Shown here piece by piece: positions 8,722-15,167 of a stretch of 37,274 nucleotides of DNA. The notes under the pieces were generated by a model. The model was not told the DNA's origin, did no database searches, and saw only the letters and a list, made by a program, of their open reading frames with translations. This DNA is from Acidobacteria bacterium RBG_13_68_16 (GTDB lineage: Bacteria; Acidobacteriota; Thermoanaerobaculia; Thermoanaerobaculales; Thermoanaerobaculaceae): positions 10,283 to 47,556 of the forward strand of contig MEKI01000105.1 in NCBI GenBank assembly GCA_001766905.1, in the 5' to 3' direction. Each line of letters opens with the position of its first letter. Position 1 is the first letter of the stretch. A program made the translations under genes and the position numbers.

Positions 8722-11001
8722 CTAGCGGCGCGGCCCGCGCCCGTGGACCTTGCGGACACGGACACTCCTTGGGCCTTGCCGCCGCGTGAGAGGCACGCCC
8801 TTGCGGCCCGGCTTGCGCTCCTCCGTCGGCTCCCCTCCCCTCCCGCGCCCGCGGCGCTCCGGCTCCGGCGGCGGGAGCAGCGGCTGGAGCTTGACCTCCA
8901 TGAACTCCTCGTCGATACCCTTCACCAGCACCCGCAGTGGGTCGCCGAGGCGCAGCACCCTCCCCCGCCGCTGGCCGATCAGCCTGTGTCCGGTCTCGTC
9001 GTAGCGGTAGAAGTCGTCGTTGAGGTCGGCGACGTGCACCAGACCTTCGACATAGACCTCCTCGAGCTGGACGAACAGGCCGAACGCGACCACGCCGGTG
9101 ACGTGCCCTGAGAATTCCTCCCCAATGTGGGCGCGCATGTACTCGGTCTGCTTCCACCTCACGACCTCACGCTCGGCCTCCTCGGCGCGTCGCTCGGTAA
9201 ACGAGCAGCTCTGCGCCAGCTCCTCCAGGTCAGCCTCTGCAAGCGCTCGCTCCGCGACCTGCAACACCTGCCCCGACAGGAGCTGGCCGAGGAAGCGGTG
9301 GACGATAAGGTCCGGGTAGCGCCTGATCGGGGAGGTGAAATGCAGGTAGAACTGGGTCGCGAGGGCGTAGTGCCCCTTGCACTGCGGGTGATAGGCGGCG
9401 CGGGCCAGCGAGCGGAGGACCAGCGTCTGCAGGAAGCGCTCCGCGGGCTTGTCCGCGATCTCCGCCAGCACCCGTTGCAGCTCGCGAGGGGGCAGCTCCT
9501 CAAGGTCGCCCTTGAGCTGGATCCCGAACTCGGCGAGCACCGCCTGTAGCTCGGCGAGCTTGCCGGCCGATGGCCGCTCGTGAACACGGAAGAGGCCCGG
9601 CTGCCTCCCCCACACCAGCAGGCGGGCCACGCACTCGTTGGCCGCGATCATCAGCTCCTCGATCAGGCGGTGGGCGCGGTTGCGGGGTGCGGCCTGGACC
9701 CCGGTCATGAAACCCTCGGGGTCGAGGAGGATCTCCGGCTCGGGTAGGTCGAAGTCGATCGCGCCGCGCCCGCGCCGCCTCTCCCCGATGCGCTGCGCCG
9801 CCTCGTCCAGCAGCTCGAGCGAGCGCCGCACCTCGGGCGCCAGGCCGCCGGGCCACGAACCCTCCTCGAGCCAGGCGAAAACCTCCGTATAGGTGCAGCG
9901 GCGACGGGAGCGGAAAACTGTGCGCTCGGCCCGATACCCCTCGACCTTACCGTCGGGTTCGACCAGAAAGCGAACCGAGAACGCCAGTCGGTCCTGCTCG
10001 GGAAGCAGGGAGCACAGGTGGTTGGAGAGTTTCTCCGGCAGCATCGGGACGCAGCGGCCCGGTAGGTACACGCTGGTCCCCCGTTCGCGCGCAGCCGCGT
10101 CGAGTGCGCTGGCCGGGCGCACATAATGCGAGACGTCCGCGATGTGCACGAAGACCTCAATTGCGCCCTGCTGTGCGCGCACCGCCACGACTGCGTCGTC
10201 GAAGTCCTTCGCGGTCTCGCCGTCGATCGTCACCGCCGGCTGCGAGCGCAGATCCGCACGGCCGGCAAGGTCTTCAGGTAGTACGTTCACAGGAAGTGCG
10301 TCCGCGTCGCGCAGCGCGTCCGGCGCGAACTCCACAGGGATCGCGAGCTCGGCGAGCACGACCTCCTCGTCCACGCCGCTCTCCCCGGGTGCCCCGAGAC
10401 GACGGAGCAGGCGCCCCTGCACCGGCCCCTGCTCGGGGATCTCCCCCACCGCCACCTCGACGAACTCGCCCGGGCGCGGGAGCTCGTCCGGAATCGGGTC
10501 GAGGACCACGCGCATGTTGAGCCGGCGAGCGTAGGGGTCCACCCACGGCCGGTCCGGGTCCGGGACGAAGCGGCCGACCAGTGTCGGGCGCCGTCGGCGC
10601 AGTACGCGAACGACCTCACCGTGCTTCTCGGGGACGAGCTGCCCCTTCCTGCGGTGCATCCCCCGGTACACCAAGACCTGGTCCCCGTCCAGCGCCGAGG
10701 AAAGGTTTTCGGGGGGAACCACGATGTCGGGGATGTCGCGCTCGCCGAGCCGGACGATCCCGAACCCGCGCGATGTCAGCCGCAACTCGCCGACGTAGTA
10801 GTCGGTGAACTCCACCGCAACGAGACGGCCCTTCGCCCGGACCAGCTCGCCGCGCACCTGGGCTTCGTCAACCAGCGCCGGAAGCTCGCGGTGAACCGTC
10901 TCCCTGTCCCAGGATGCCAACAGCTTCCGCTCCAGCTGGGCGAGGGTGAGCCCGTTGCCGCGCGCGGCGCGCACCTCGTCGAGGACGGGCTTACGGTGCA
11001 T
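8722..11001 (-). CDS. rnr: Ribonuclease R
   Basis: A 759-residue 3'-5' exoribonuclease of the RNase II/RNB family that degrades structured RNA. Domain order is typical: an N-terminal winged helix (VLDEVRAARGNGLTLAQLER), cold-shock OB domains (RLTSRGFGIVRLGERDIPDI), the RNB catalytic domain beginning TIDGETAKDFDDAVVAV with its metal-binding Asp residues, HYALATQFYLHFTSPIRRYP, then an S1 domain (EFSGHVTGVVAFGLFVQLEE). The last 60 residues are a basic, Arg/Gly-rich tail, as in other RNase R proteins. The ATG at 11001 (HRKPVLDEVR) has AGGAAA upstream; an upstream extension would overlap the tRNA promoter region. It is divergent from tRNA-Leu and convergent with the GNAT gene. Confidence 0.95.
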   Translation of the reverse strand: MHRKPVLDEVRAARGNGLTLAQLERKLLASWDRETVHRELPALVDEAQVRGELVRAKGRLVAVEFTDYYVGELRLTSRGFGIVRLGERDIPDIVVPPENLSSALDGDQVLVYRGMHRRKGQLVPEKHGEVVRVLRRRRPTLVGRFVPDPDRPWVDPYARRLNMRVVLDPIPDELPRPGEFVEVAVGEIPEQGPVQGRLLRRLGAPGESGVDEEVVLAELAIPVEFAPDALRDADALPVNVLPEDLAGRADLRSQPAVTIDGETAKDFDDAVVAVRAQQGAIEVFVHIADVSHYVRPASALDAAARERGTSVYLPGRCVPMLPEKLSNHLCSLLPEQDRLAFSVRFLVEPDGKVEGYRAERTVFRSRRRCTYTEVFAWLEEGSWPGGLAPEVRRSLELLDEAAQRIGERRRGRGAIDFDLPEPEILLDPEGFMTGVQAAPRNRAHRLIEELMIAANECVARLLVWGRQPGLFRVHERPSAGKLAELQAVLAEFGIQLKGDLEELPPRELQRVLAEIADKPAERFLQTLVLRSLARAAYHPQCKGHYALATQFYLHFTSPIRRYPDLIVHRFLGQLLSGQVLQVAERALAEADLEELAQSCSFTERRAEEAEREVVRWKQTEYMRAHIGEEFSGHVTGVVAFGLFVQLEEVYVEGLVHVADLNDDFYRYDETGHRLIGQRRGRVLRLGDPLRVLVKGIDEEFMEVKLQPLLPPPEPERRGRGRGGEPTEERKPGRKGVPLTRRQGPRSVRVRKVHGRGPRR

Positions 11002-11039
11002 CGATTGCCGTTTCCTGGAGGCCGGAAACCGCGCTCCCG

Positions 11040-11068
11040 TTGACAGTTTTCGCACCCGCCGGTACACT
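11040..11068 (+). promoter_or_regulatory. Promoter of tRNA-Leu
   Basis: A consensus TTGACA (11040-11045), exactly 17 nt, and TACACT (11063-11068); the mature tRNA begins 13 nt further on. It is the cleanest sigma70 promoter in the window. Confidence 0.8.
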
Positions 11069-11081
11069 CTCGCCGGCGCGT

Positions 11082-11168
11082 GCGAAAGTGGCGGAATTGG
11101 TAGACGCGCAAGGCTCAGGACCTTGTGAGCGCAAGCTCATGGGGGTTCGACTCCCCCCTTTCGCACCA
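11082..11168 (+). tRNA. tRNA-Leu (anticodon CAG)
   Basis: An 87-nt class II tRNA with CCA encoded. The acceptor arms GCGAAAG (11082-11088) and CTTTCGC (11158-11164) pair fully, followed by discriminator A and CCA. The anticodon stem is CAAGG/CCTTG with loop CTCAGGA, giving anticodon CAG at 11116-11118, which reads CUG, the main Leu codon in this GC-rich DNA. The long variable arm (TGAGCGCAAGCTCA) and the T arm GGGGGTTCGACTCCCCC are clear. Confidence 0.97.
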
Positions 11169-11177
11169 TCGTCCCTC

Positions 11178-11203
11178 TCTCGGCCGACCTGAACGGGCCG
11201 AGA
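11178..11203. terminator. Hairpin between tRNA-Leu and the STAS gene, possible two-way terminator
   Basis: TCTCGGCC (11178-11185) and GGCCGAGA (11196-11203) form a perfect 8-bp stem with a 10-nt loop, 10 nt after the tRNA CCA and between two convergent transcripts. No T-run follows on either strand, so intrinsic termination is doubtful. Alternative stems exist with the bases up to 11225 (GAACGG/CCGTTC and GGCCGAC/GTCGGCC). Confidence 0.35.
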
Positions 11204-11244
11204 CCGTTCACCGTTCTGTCGGCCCTTCCACACGGAAACGCGAA

Positions 11245-11601
11245 CTATGACGCCACCGAACCGCTGCGAACGAAGCGCAGGGCGTCCTCGCGCTCCCAGA
11301 AGATCGGGAAGATCGTTTCCAAGCGGGTGAGCTTGAGCAGTGCCTCGAGGCGATGGTGGGGGCGGAAGAGCGCGACGCGTCGGTTGGCCCGGGTGAATCT
11401 CTGAAGGTAGCCGACCAGCTCGCCGATCCCGGTGGAGTCAACGTAGTCGATGCGCGCGAAGTCGATCACAACCCCGCTCATGGTCTCGTCGAGCACCGTC
11501 TGGAGCTCCTTCGCAAAGAGCTCGGCCGACTCCCCGAGCTTGATCGTGCCCTCGACCTCGACGATTGCAACCCCGCCATCCTCCGTCCGGCGCACTTGCA
11601 T
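11245..11601 (-). CDS. STAS-domain protein (anti-sigma factor antagonist type)
   Basis: A 118-residue single STAS domain like SpoIIAA/RsbV. Such proteins relieve sigma-factor inhibition when unphosphorylated and are switched off when a partner kinase phosphorylates a conserved Ser. The core GVVIDFARIDYVDSTGIG is present, with Ser56 in the phosphosite position after Asp55; the N-terminal strand VAIVEVEGTIKLG is also typical. The ATG at 11601 (QVRRTED) is preceded by GGGAGA; another ATG nine codons upstream lacks a better site. It is the last gene of the long minus-strand operon, 23 nt after the hotdog gene. No anti-sigma kinase or sigma factor is adjacent, so its partner must be elsewhere. Confidence 0.85.
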   Translation of the reverse strand: MQVRRTEDGGVAIVEVEGTIKLGESAELFAKELQTVLDETMSGVVIDFARIDYVDSTGIGELVGYLQRFTRANRRVALFRPHHRLEALLKLTRLETIFPIFWEREDALRFVRSGSVAS

Positions 11602-11624
11602 GTTTGGCTCTCCCATCTCCGCCG

Positions 11625-12011
11625 TCACGGACCCGAGACCGTGACTTCCGCGGTTGCTGCCAGCCCACCACCCCGGTGGCCACGGCAGAGATACCGCCGC
11701 AGCCCGCCAAAGGTCCCCACCTCTTCCACCTCGACCTCGAGACGGTCACCTGGCTCGAGGGACTGGTACAAGGCCACCTTGTCCAGGCCGACAAGACGCA
11801 ACGTGCCCTGGCCCGCAGGTTTCACCACGAGCAGTATGGCCTGAGCCAGGGCCTCCGCCACCAACGTGATCGGCCACGGACCGGTGCCGGGCAGGGCGCC
11901 GCCCGCCGTGGAGAGAACGATCGCGAGGCGGCCGTCATTGTCCGGCTCCACCCGCTCGACCAATCGGAATGGAAACTGGTGCGGGACCTGCTCAGGCGCC
12001 TTCGCTGACAC
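11625..12011 (-). CDS. FabZ-like hotdog protein lacking the catalytic His
   Basis: A 128-residue hotdog-fold protein aligned by eye with FabZ (3-hydroxyacyl-ACP dehydratase). The N-terminal signature VPHQFPFRLVERV matches the FabZ start; VAEALAQAI keeps the active-site Glu (Glu53); GLDKVALYQSLEPGDRLEVE matches the FabZ strand before PGD. In FabZ the loop HFPGxPxxPG carries the catalytic His; here the same place reads ALPGTGPWP, so the His is Ala39, and the loop is shorter. GTG start at 12011 has GGAG 5 nt upstream and lies inside the end of the ACP gene (20-nt overlap), so the two are translationally coupled. It may bind acyl-ACP without dehydrating it, or be an ApeP-like relative; a function is not proven. 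Confidence 0.7.
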   Translation of the reverse strand: MSAKAPEQVPHQFPFRLVERVEPDNDGRLAIVLSTAGGALPGTGPWPITLVAEALAQAILLVVKPAGQGTLRLVGLDKVALYQSLEPGDRLEVEVEEVGTFGGLRRYLCRGHRGGGLAATAEVTVSGP

Positions 12012-12264
12012 CTTTGCTCCGCATGAACTCGACGAGGGCGTTGACCGACGTGAACGCCTTTGCACCGACTTCCTCGTCCTGGATCTTCACTCCGAACATT
12101 TTCTCGATGCCGATCACTAACTCGAGGGCGTCGATCGAGTCAAGACCCAGGCCATCACCGAACAGCGGGGCTGCGTCGTCGATGTCGTCCGGCGTCATCC
12201 CCTCGAGCTGAAGCCTGTCGATGATGAGTTGTTTCACCTTTCTGTGCAGCGAGGCCTGGCTCAT
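11992..12264 (-). CDS. Acyl carrier protein
   Basis: A 90-residue ACP that would carry acyl chains on 4'-phosphopantetheine. The attachment site is Ser43 in GLGLDSIDALELV, and the rest (VKQLIIDRLQLEGMTPDDID ... EKMFGVKIQDEEV) follows the four-helix family pattern. ATG 12264 was chosen because GGGAGGG lies 10-11 nt before it and an upstream extension would be unlike any ACP. It is not the fatty-acid-synthesis ACP locus (no fabD/G/F around). It sits between a small glutaredoxin and the FabZ-like gene, its likely functional partner. A minus-strand TATACT (12298-12293) could be an internal -10 element, without a recognisable -35. Confidence 0.9.
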   Translation of the reverse strand: MSQASLHRKVKQLIIDRLQLEGMTPDDIDDAAPLFGDGLGLDSIDALELVIGIEKMFGVKIQDEEVGAKAFTSVNALVEFMRSKGVSEGA

Positions 12265-12308
12265 CGCGCCCAACCCTCCCGTGTCAGCCCAGAGTATAGC
12301 CGACCGCA

Positions 12309-12566
12309 TCAGCGCCCCCGGCCCCGCGGCGAGACGATGCCGACGTCGGCAAAGGCCGTGCTGCTTCCGTTAAAGCCGACCGAACAGCGCTCGTGGTCCA
12401 CGAGCACCGGCAGCCGCCGTTCCCAGGTGAGCGTCACTAGCTCCGCGATCCGGCCTGGTTCCACCGTGAGATTCACGGCGGTGAACGCGACGTGCCTTCG
12501 ACGGAGGTCCTCCAGCAGCGCGGCGGAGTGGGGGCACCCGTCGGCGACGTACACCATTACGGTCAC
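12309..12566 (-). CDS. Small glutaredoxin-like protein (CPHS active site)
   Basis: An 85-residue glutaredoxin-fold protein, cytoplasmic. The start MVYVADGCPHSAALLEDLRR has the active-site Cys11 in CPHS, a one-cysteine version of the usual CPYC, pointing to monothiol chemistry. The cis-Pro segment is LPVLVDHERCSVGFNG. Helix 1 and the second beta-alpha unit are normal; the protein is short but complete. The GTG start overlaps the era stop codon (GTGA), so it is coupled to era. A second Cys (in HERCSVG) follows the cis-Pro strand. A substrate cannot be named. Confidence 0.75.
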   Translation of the reverse strand: MTVMVYVADGCPHSAALLEDLRRRHVAFTAVNLTVEPGRIAELVTLTWERRLPVLVDHERCSVGFNGSSTAFADVGIVSPRGRGR

Positions 12567-13498
12567 GGGCCTTCGCCCTCATCACCTGGAGGCGTCCAGG
12601 GGACCTCCACCGGCTCCAGCTCGGCCAGAAACCTCTGGTCCTCGCGCCAGCCGTGCCGCGCCTTGACCCGAAGATCAAGGAACACCCTCGCACCCAGTGC
12701 AGCCTCGATGCGGCCCCGCGCCGCCGTTCCTATCTCCTTGATCATGGTGCCTGCCTTCCCCACCACGATCCCCTTCTGGCTCTCGCGGTCCACCACGATG
12801 TCCGCGAAGATCCGCAGCAGCGCGCCCGCCGCCGTCTCCTTCTCCTGGAATTCGCGCAGGTGCACAGTGGACGTGAACGGAAGCTCCTTCTCGACCCGCT
12901 CGAGAAGCGCCTCGCGGATGAGCTCGGTTACGAAGAACCGCTCGCTCTGGGTGGTCGTGAACGACGGGTCCAGCAGCGGCTCGCCCTCCGGGAGCAGTCC
13001 GAAGATCGCATCCCTCAGGGCGGGCAGGCCGTCCCCCCGCAGTGCTGAGATCGGAACGACCGCCGCGTACATTCGTCGCGTGGTGTAGAACTCCACGCGC
13101 CCGGCCAGTTGGGCGGCAGCGTCGGGCCGGTCCACCTTGTTGGGAAGCAGCAGCACCGGCACAGCCGCATCTCTCACCAGGCCGAGGACGAACTCCTCTC
13201 CGGCGCCGGGTGCCTGGCTGGCGTCGAAGATCTGAACGATCAGGTCCACCTCGGCCAGGGTGTCGCGCAGCGCATGCATCATCTGCACGTTCAAGCGGTG
13301 CAGGGGGCGGTGCACCCCGGGGAGGTCGAACAGCACGGCCTGGCCGCGCTCCTCGCTCAGCACGCCGGTGATGCGGTGGCGCGTCGTTTGCGGCTTGGAC
13401 GAGACGATGGCAACCTTCTCGCCCAGCAAGGCATTGACCAGGGTGCTCTTGCCCGCGTTGGGCCGGCCGAGTAGGGCGATCGTCCCCGAGTGTTTCAC
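12563..13498 (-). CDS. era: GTPase Era
   Basis: A 311-residue ribosome-assembly GTPase that binds the 3' end of 16S rRNA. All G motifs are visible: GRPNAGKST (residues 11-19), DLPG, NKVD and the SAL segment. A C-terminal KH domain contains the loop GIVVGKAGTMIKEIG. GTG start at 13498 (VKHSGTIALLG) overlaps the stop of the upstream CorC gene (GTGA); a longer upstream reading would add a 25-residue low-complexity Pro/Gly/Arg segment unlike any Era. It follows phoH-pgpH-ybeY-corC, the classic order of this ribosome-maturation cluster. Confidence 0.97.
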   Translation of the reverse strand: MKHSGTIALLGRPNAGKSTLVNALLGEKVAIVSSKPQTTRHRITGVLSEERGQAVLFDLPGVHRPLHRLNVQMMHALRDTLAEVDLIVQIFDASQAPGAGEEFVLGLVRDAAVPVLLLPNKVDRPDAAAQLAGRVEFYTTRRMYAAVVPISALRGDGLPALRDAIFGLLPEGEPLLDPSFTTTQSERFFVTELIREALLERVEKELPFTSTVHLREFQEKETAAGALLRIFADIVVDRESQKGIVVGKAGTMIKEIGTAARGRIEAALGARVFLDLRVKARHGWREDQRFLAELEPVEVPWTPPGDEGEGP

Positions 13499-14739
13499 GG
13501 AGAGCGCCGTGCCCGGACCCGCCGTAGGCGGCGCCGGTCGAGCTCGACGACCTCGAGGTCCAGCGCCTGCCACCTCGCGTGCTCGCCGATGCGGGGCATG
13601 TGCCCGAGGCGGTCGAGGACGAGCCCCGCCACCGAGTCGAACCCGACTTCCCCCACCTCAACGCCGAAGAGCTCGTCCAGTATCTCAACGTGGGCAGCTC
13701 CGTCCAGCAGGTAGACCCCCTCGGATTCCTTCTGGACTTCCGGCACCTCGCGCTGGTGCTCGTCGCTGATCTCGCCGACGATCTCTTCGAGCACGTCCTC
13801 CAGTGTCACGATCCCCGCGGTCCCGCCATACTCGTCTACCACAACCGCCAGTTGCTGGCGCGCGCTCTGGAACTCACGCAAGAGCTCGCGTAGCGGCTTG
13901 GTTTCCGGCACCACAAGCACGGGGCGTAGGAGCTCCCCTACGGTCGGCGTTGAGCCGCCGGCGACCGACTTGAGCACGTCCTTGACGTGGACCACCCCCT
14001 CGATGCGATCGAGGGTGTCGCGGAAAACCGGGATGCGCGTGAACATGGACTCTGCGAACACCCGTTCCACCGTCGCGAAGTCCGCGTTGACGGAGAGGGC
14101 GACCACGTCAGTGCGCGGTGTCACGATCTCGCGTGCGACGGTCTCGGAGAGCTCCACTATGGAAGCAACGAGCTCCGCGTCCTCTCGCTCGAGAATCCCG
14201 GCATCCTCGCCGGCGCCGATGAACGCCTGCACCTCGTGCTCGTCCACCGCTTCCCCTTCTTCACCCGGTTTCGGCTCCTCCTCCGGGCCCTCGAGAAACG
14301 CGAGACGGCGGAGCAGCGGTGTCCAGGGCCGGAGGGCGACCAGCGCGACAAGGGTCATGGGCTCCACCCTCGGACCGCGCGCGATTCCCACCCCCAGCAC
14401 GATAACCACCAGCCAGGCGAGGAACAGAACCGCGAGGAGACCCATGTTGCTGGCGGCGATGAGTCTCCCAGCCCGGACGACGGCCAGCGAGAACAGCACC
14501 AGCAGCACTCCCGTCATGATCTGAAGGAATACGATCAGAGTCGCATAGGCGTCGGATCGTCTCGGGTAGCCCGGAAGCAGGCCCGTACGCTGCGCCAGAA
14601 GACCCCCGAGCTGGATGTTGCCCAGGCGCACGACACCGATGAGCCCCGCCACCGTGAACGCCAGCGGCAGTAGCAGCACGATCGCCAGAAACACGGCTGT
14701 CACCGGGTTCCCCCACCAGATCGCAAGGGCCGAGCTCAT
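13495..14739 (-). CDS. corC: CorC/HlyC-type CBS-domain membrane protein
   Basis: A 414-residue integral membrane protein of the CNNM/CorC family, proposed to export Mg2+/Co2+. The N-terminus has three to four hydrophobic helices (FLAIVLLLPLAFTVAGLIGV; LIVFLQIMTGVLLVLFSLAV; LLAVLFLAWLVVIVLGVGI). A CBS pair follows (TPRTDVVALSVNADFATVER; LVVPETKPLRELLREFQ ... DEYGGTAGIVTLEDVLEEIVGE), then the CorC_HlyC transporter-associated domain (VYLLDGAAHVEILDELFGVE). The membrane part is shorter than a full DUF21 domain. It overlaps ybeY by 4 nt (ATGA) and era by 4 nt, so it is inside the operon. Confidence 0.88.
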   Translation of the reverse strand: MSSALAIWWGNPVTAVFLAIVLLLPLAFTVAGLIGVVRLGNIQLGGLLAQRTGLLPGYPRRSDAYATLIVFLQIMTGVLLVLFSLAVVRAGRLIAASNMGLLAVLFLAWLVVIVLGVGIARGPRVEPMTLVALVALRPWTPLLRRLAFLEGPEEEPKPGEEGEAVDEHEVQAFIGAGEDAGILEREDAELVASIVELSETVAREIVTPRTDVVALSVNADFATVERVFAESMFTRIPVFRDTLDRIEGVVHVKDVLKSVAGGSTPTVGELLRPVLVVPETKPLRELLREFQSARQQLAVVVDEYGGTAGIVTLEDVLEEIVGEISDEHQREVPEVQKESEGVYLLDGAAHVEILDELFGVEVGEVGFDSVAGLVLDRLGHMPRIGEHARWQALDLEVVELDRRRLRRVRARRSP

Positions 14740-15167
14740 TGGATCAGCTCCCGCCGCAGCCGGTTCTCAAGTCGCCTCATCTGGCCACGGTCCGCCTCGT
14801 GATCGTAACCGCACAGGTGCACGATCGCATGCAGCACCAGGACCTTGAGTTCGGTTTCCAGGCTCGTTCCCGCCTCGGCCGCCTGACGCGCAGCCGTCTC
14901 GAGCGAGATCGCCACGTCTCCCAGGTAGGGCGGTCCGTCCGGCTGGGCGATGTTTGCCGGAAACGAGAGCACGTCGGTGGGTCGGTCCTTGTCGCGGAAG
15001 CGTCGGTTCAGCGAGCGGATGGTCGCGTCGTCGCACACCAGCACGCCGACCTCGGCCGGCGCCACGTCCAGCCGTGTGAGTACGCGGGCGGCCAGCTCCC
15101 GGAGCGGCCCGGTCTGGCACCCTCCGGGGTGGTGCTGCCAGCGAAACGTTACGCGTAGGTCAGGCAC
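14736..15167 (-). CDS. ybeY: Endoribonuclease YbeY
   Basis: A 143-residue zinc-dependent endoribonuclease for 16S rRNA 3' maturation and ribosome quality control. The metal site H-x3-H-x5-H is seen in HAIVHLCGYDHEADRGQM; upstream DVLSFP and LGDVAISLETA are also diagnostic. GTG start at 15167 lies within the end of pgpH (8-nt overlap), and the stop overlaps the corC start (ATGA). Partners PhoH (YbeZ) and Era are in the same operon. Confidence 0.97.
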   Translation of the reverse strand: MPDLRVTFRWQHHPGGCQTGPLRELAARVLTRLDVAPAEVGVLVCDDATIRSLNRRFRDKDRPTDVLSFPANIAQPDGPPYLGDVAISLETAARQAAEAGTSLETELKVLVLHAIVHLCGYDHEADRGQMRRLENRLRRELIQ

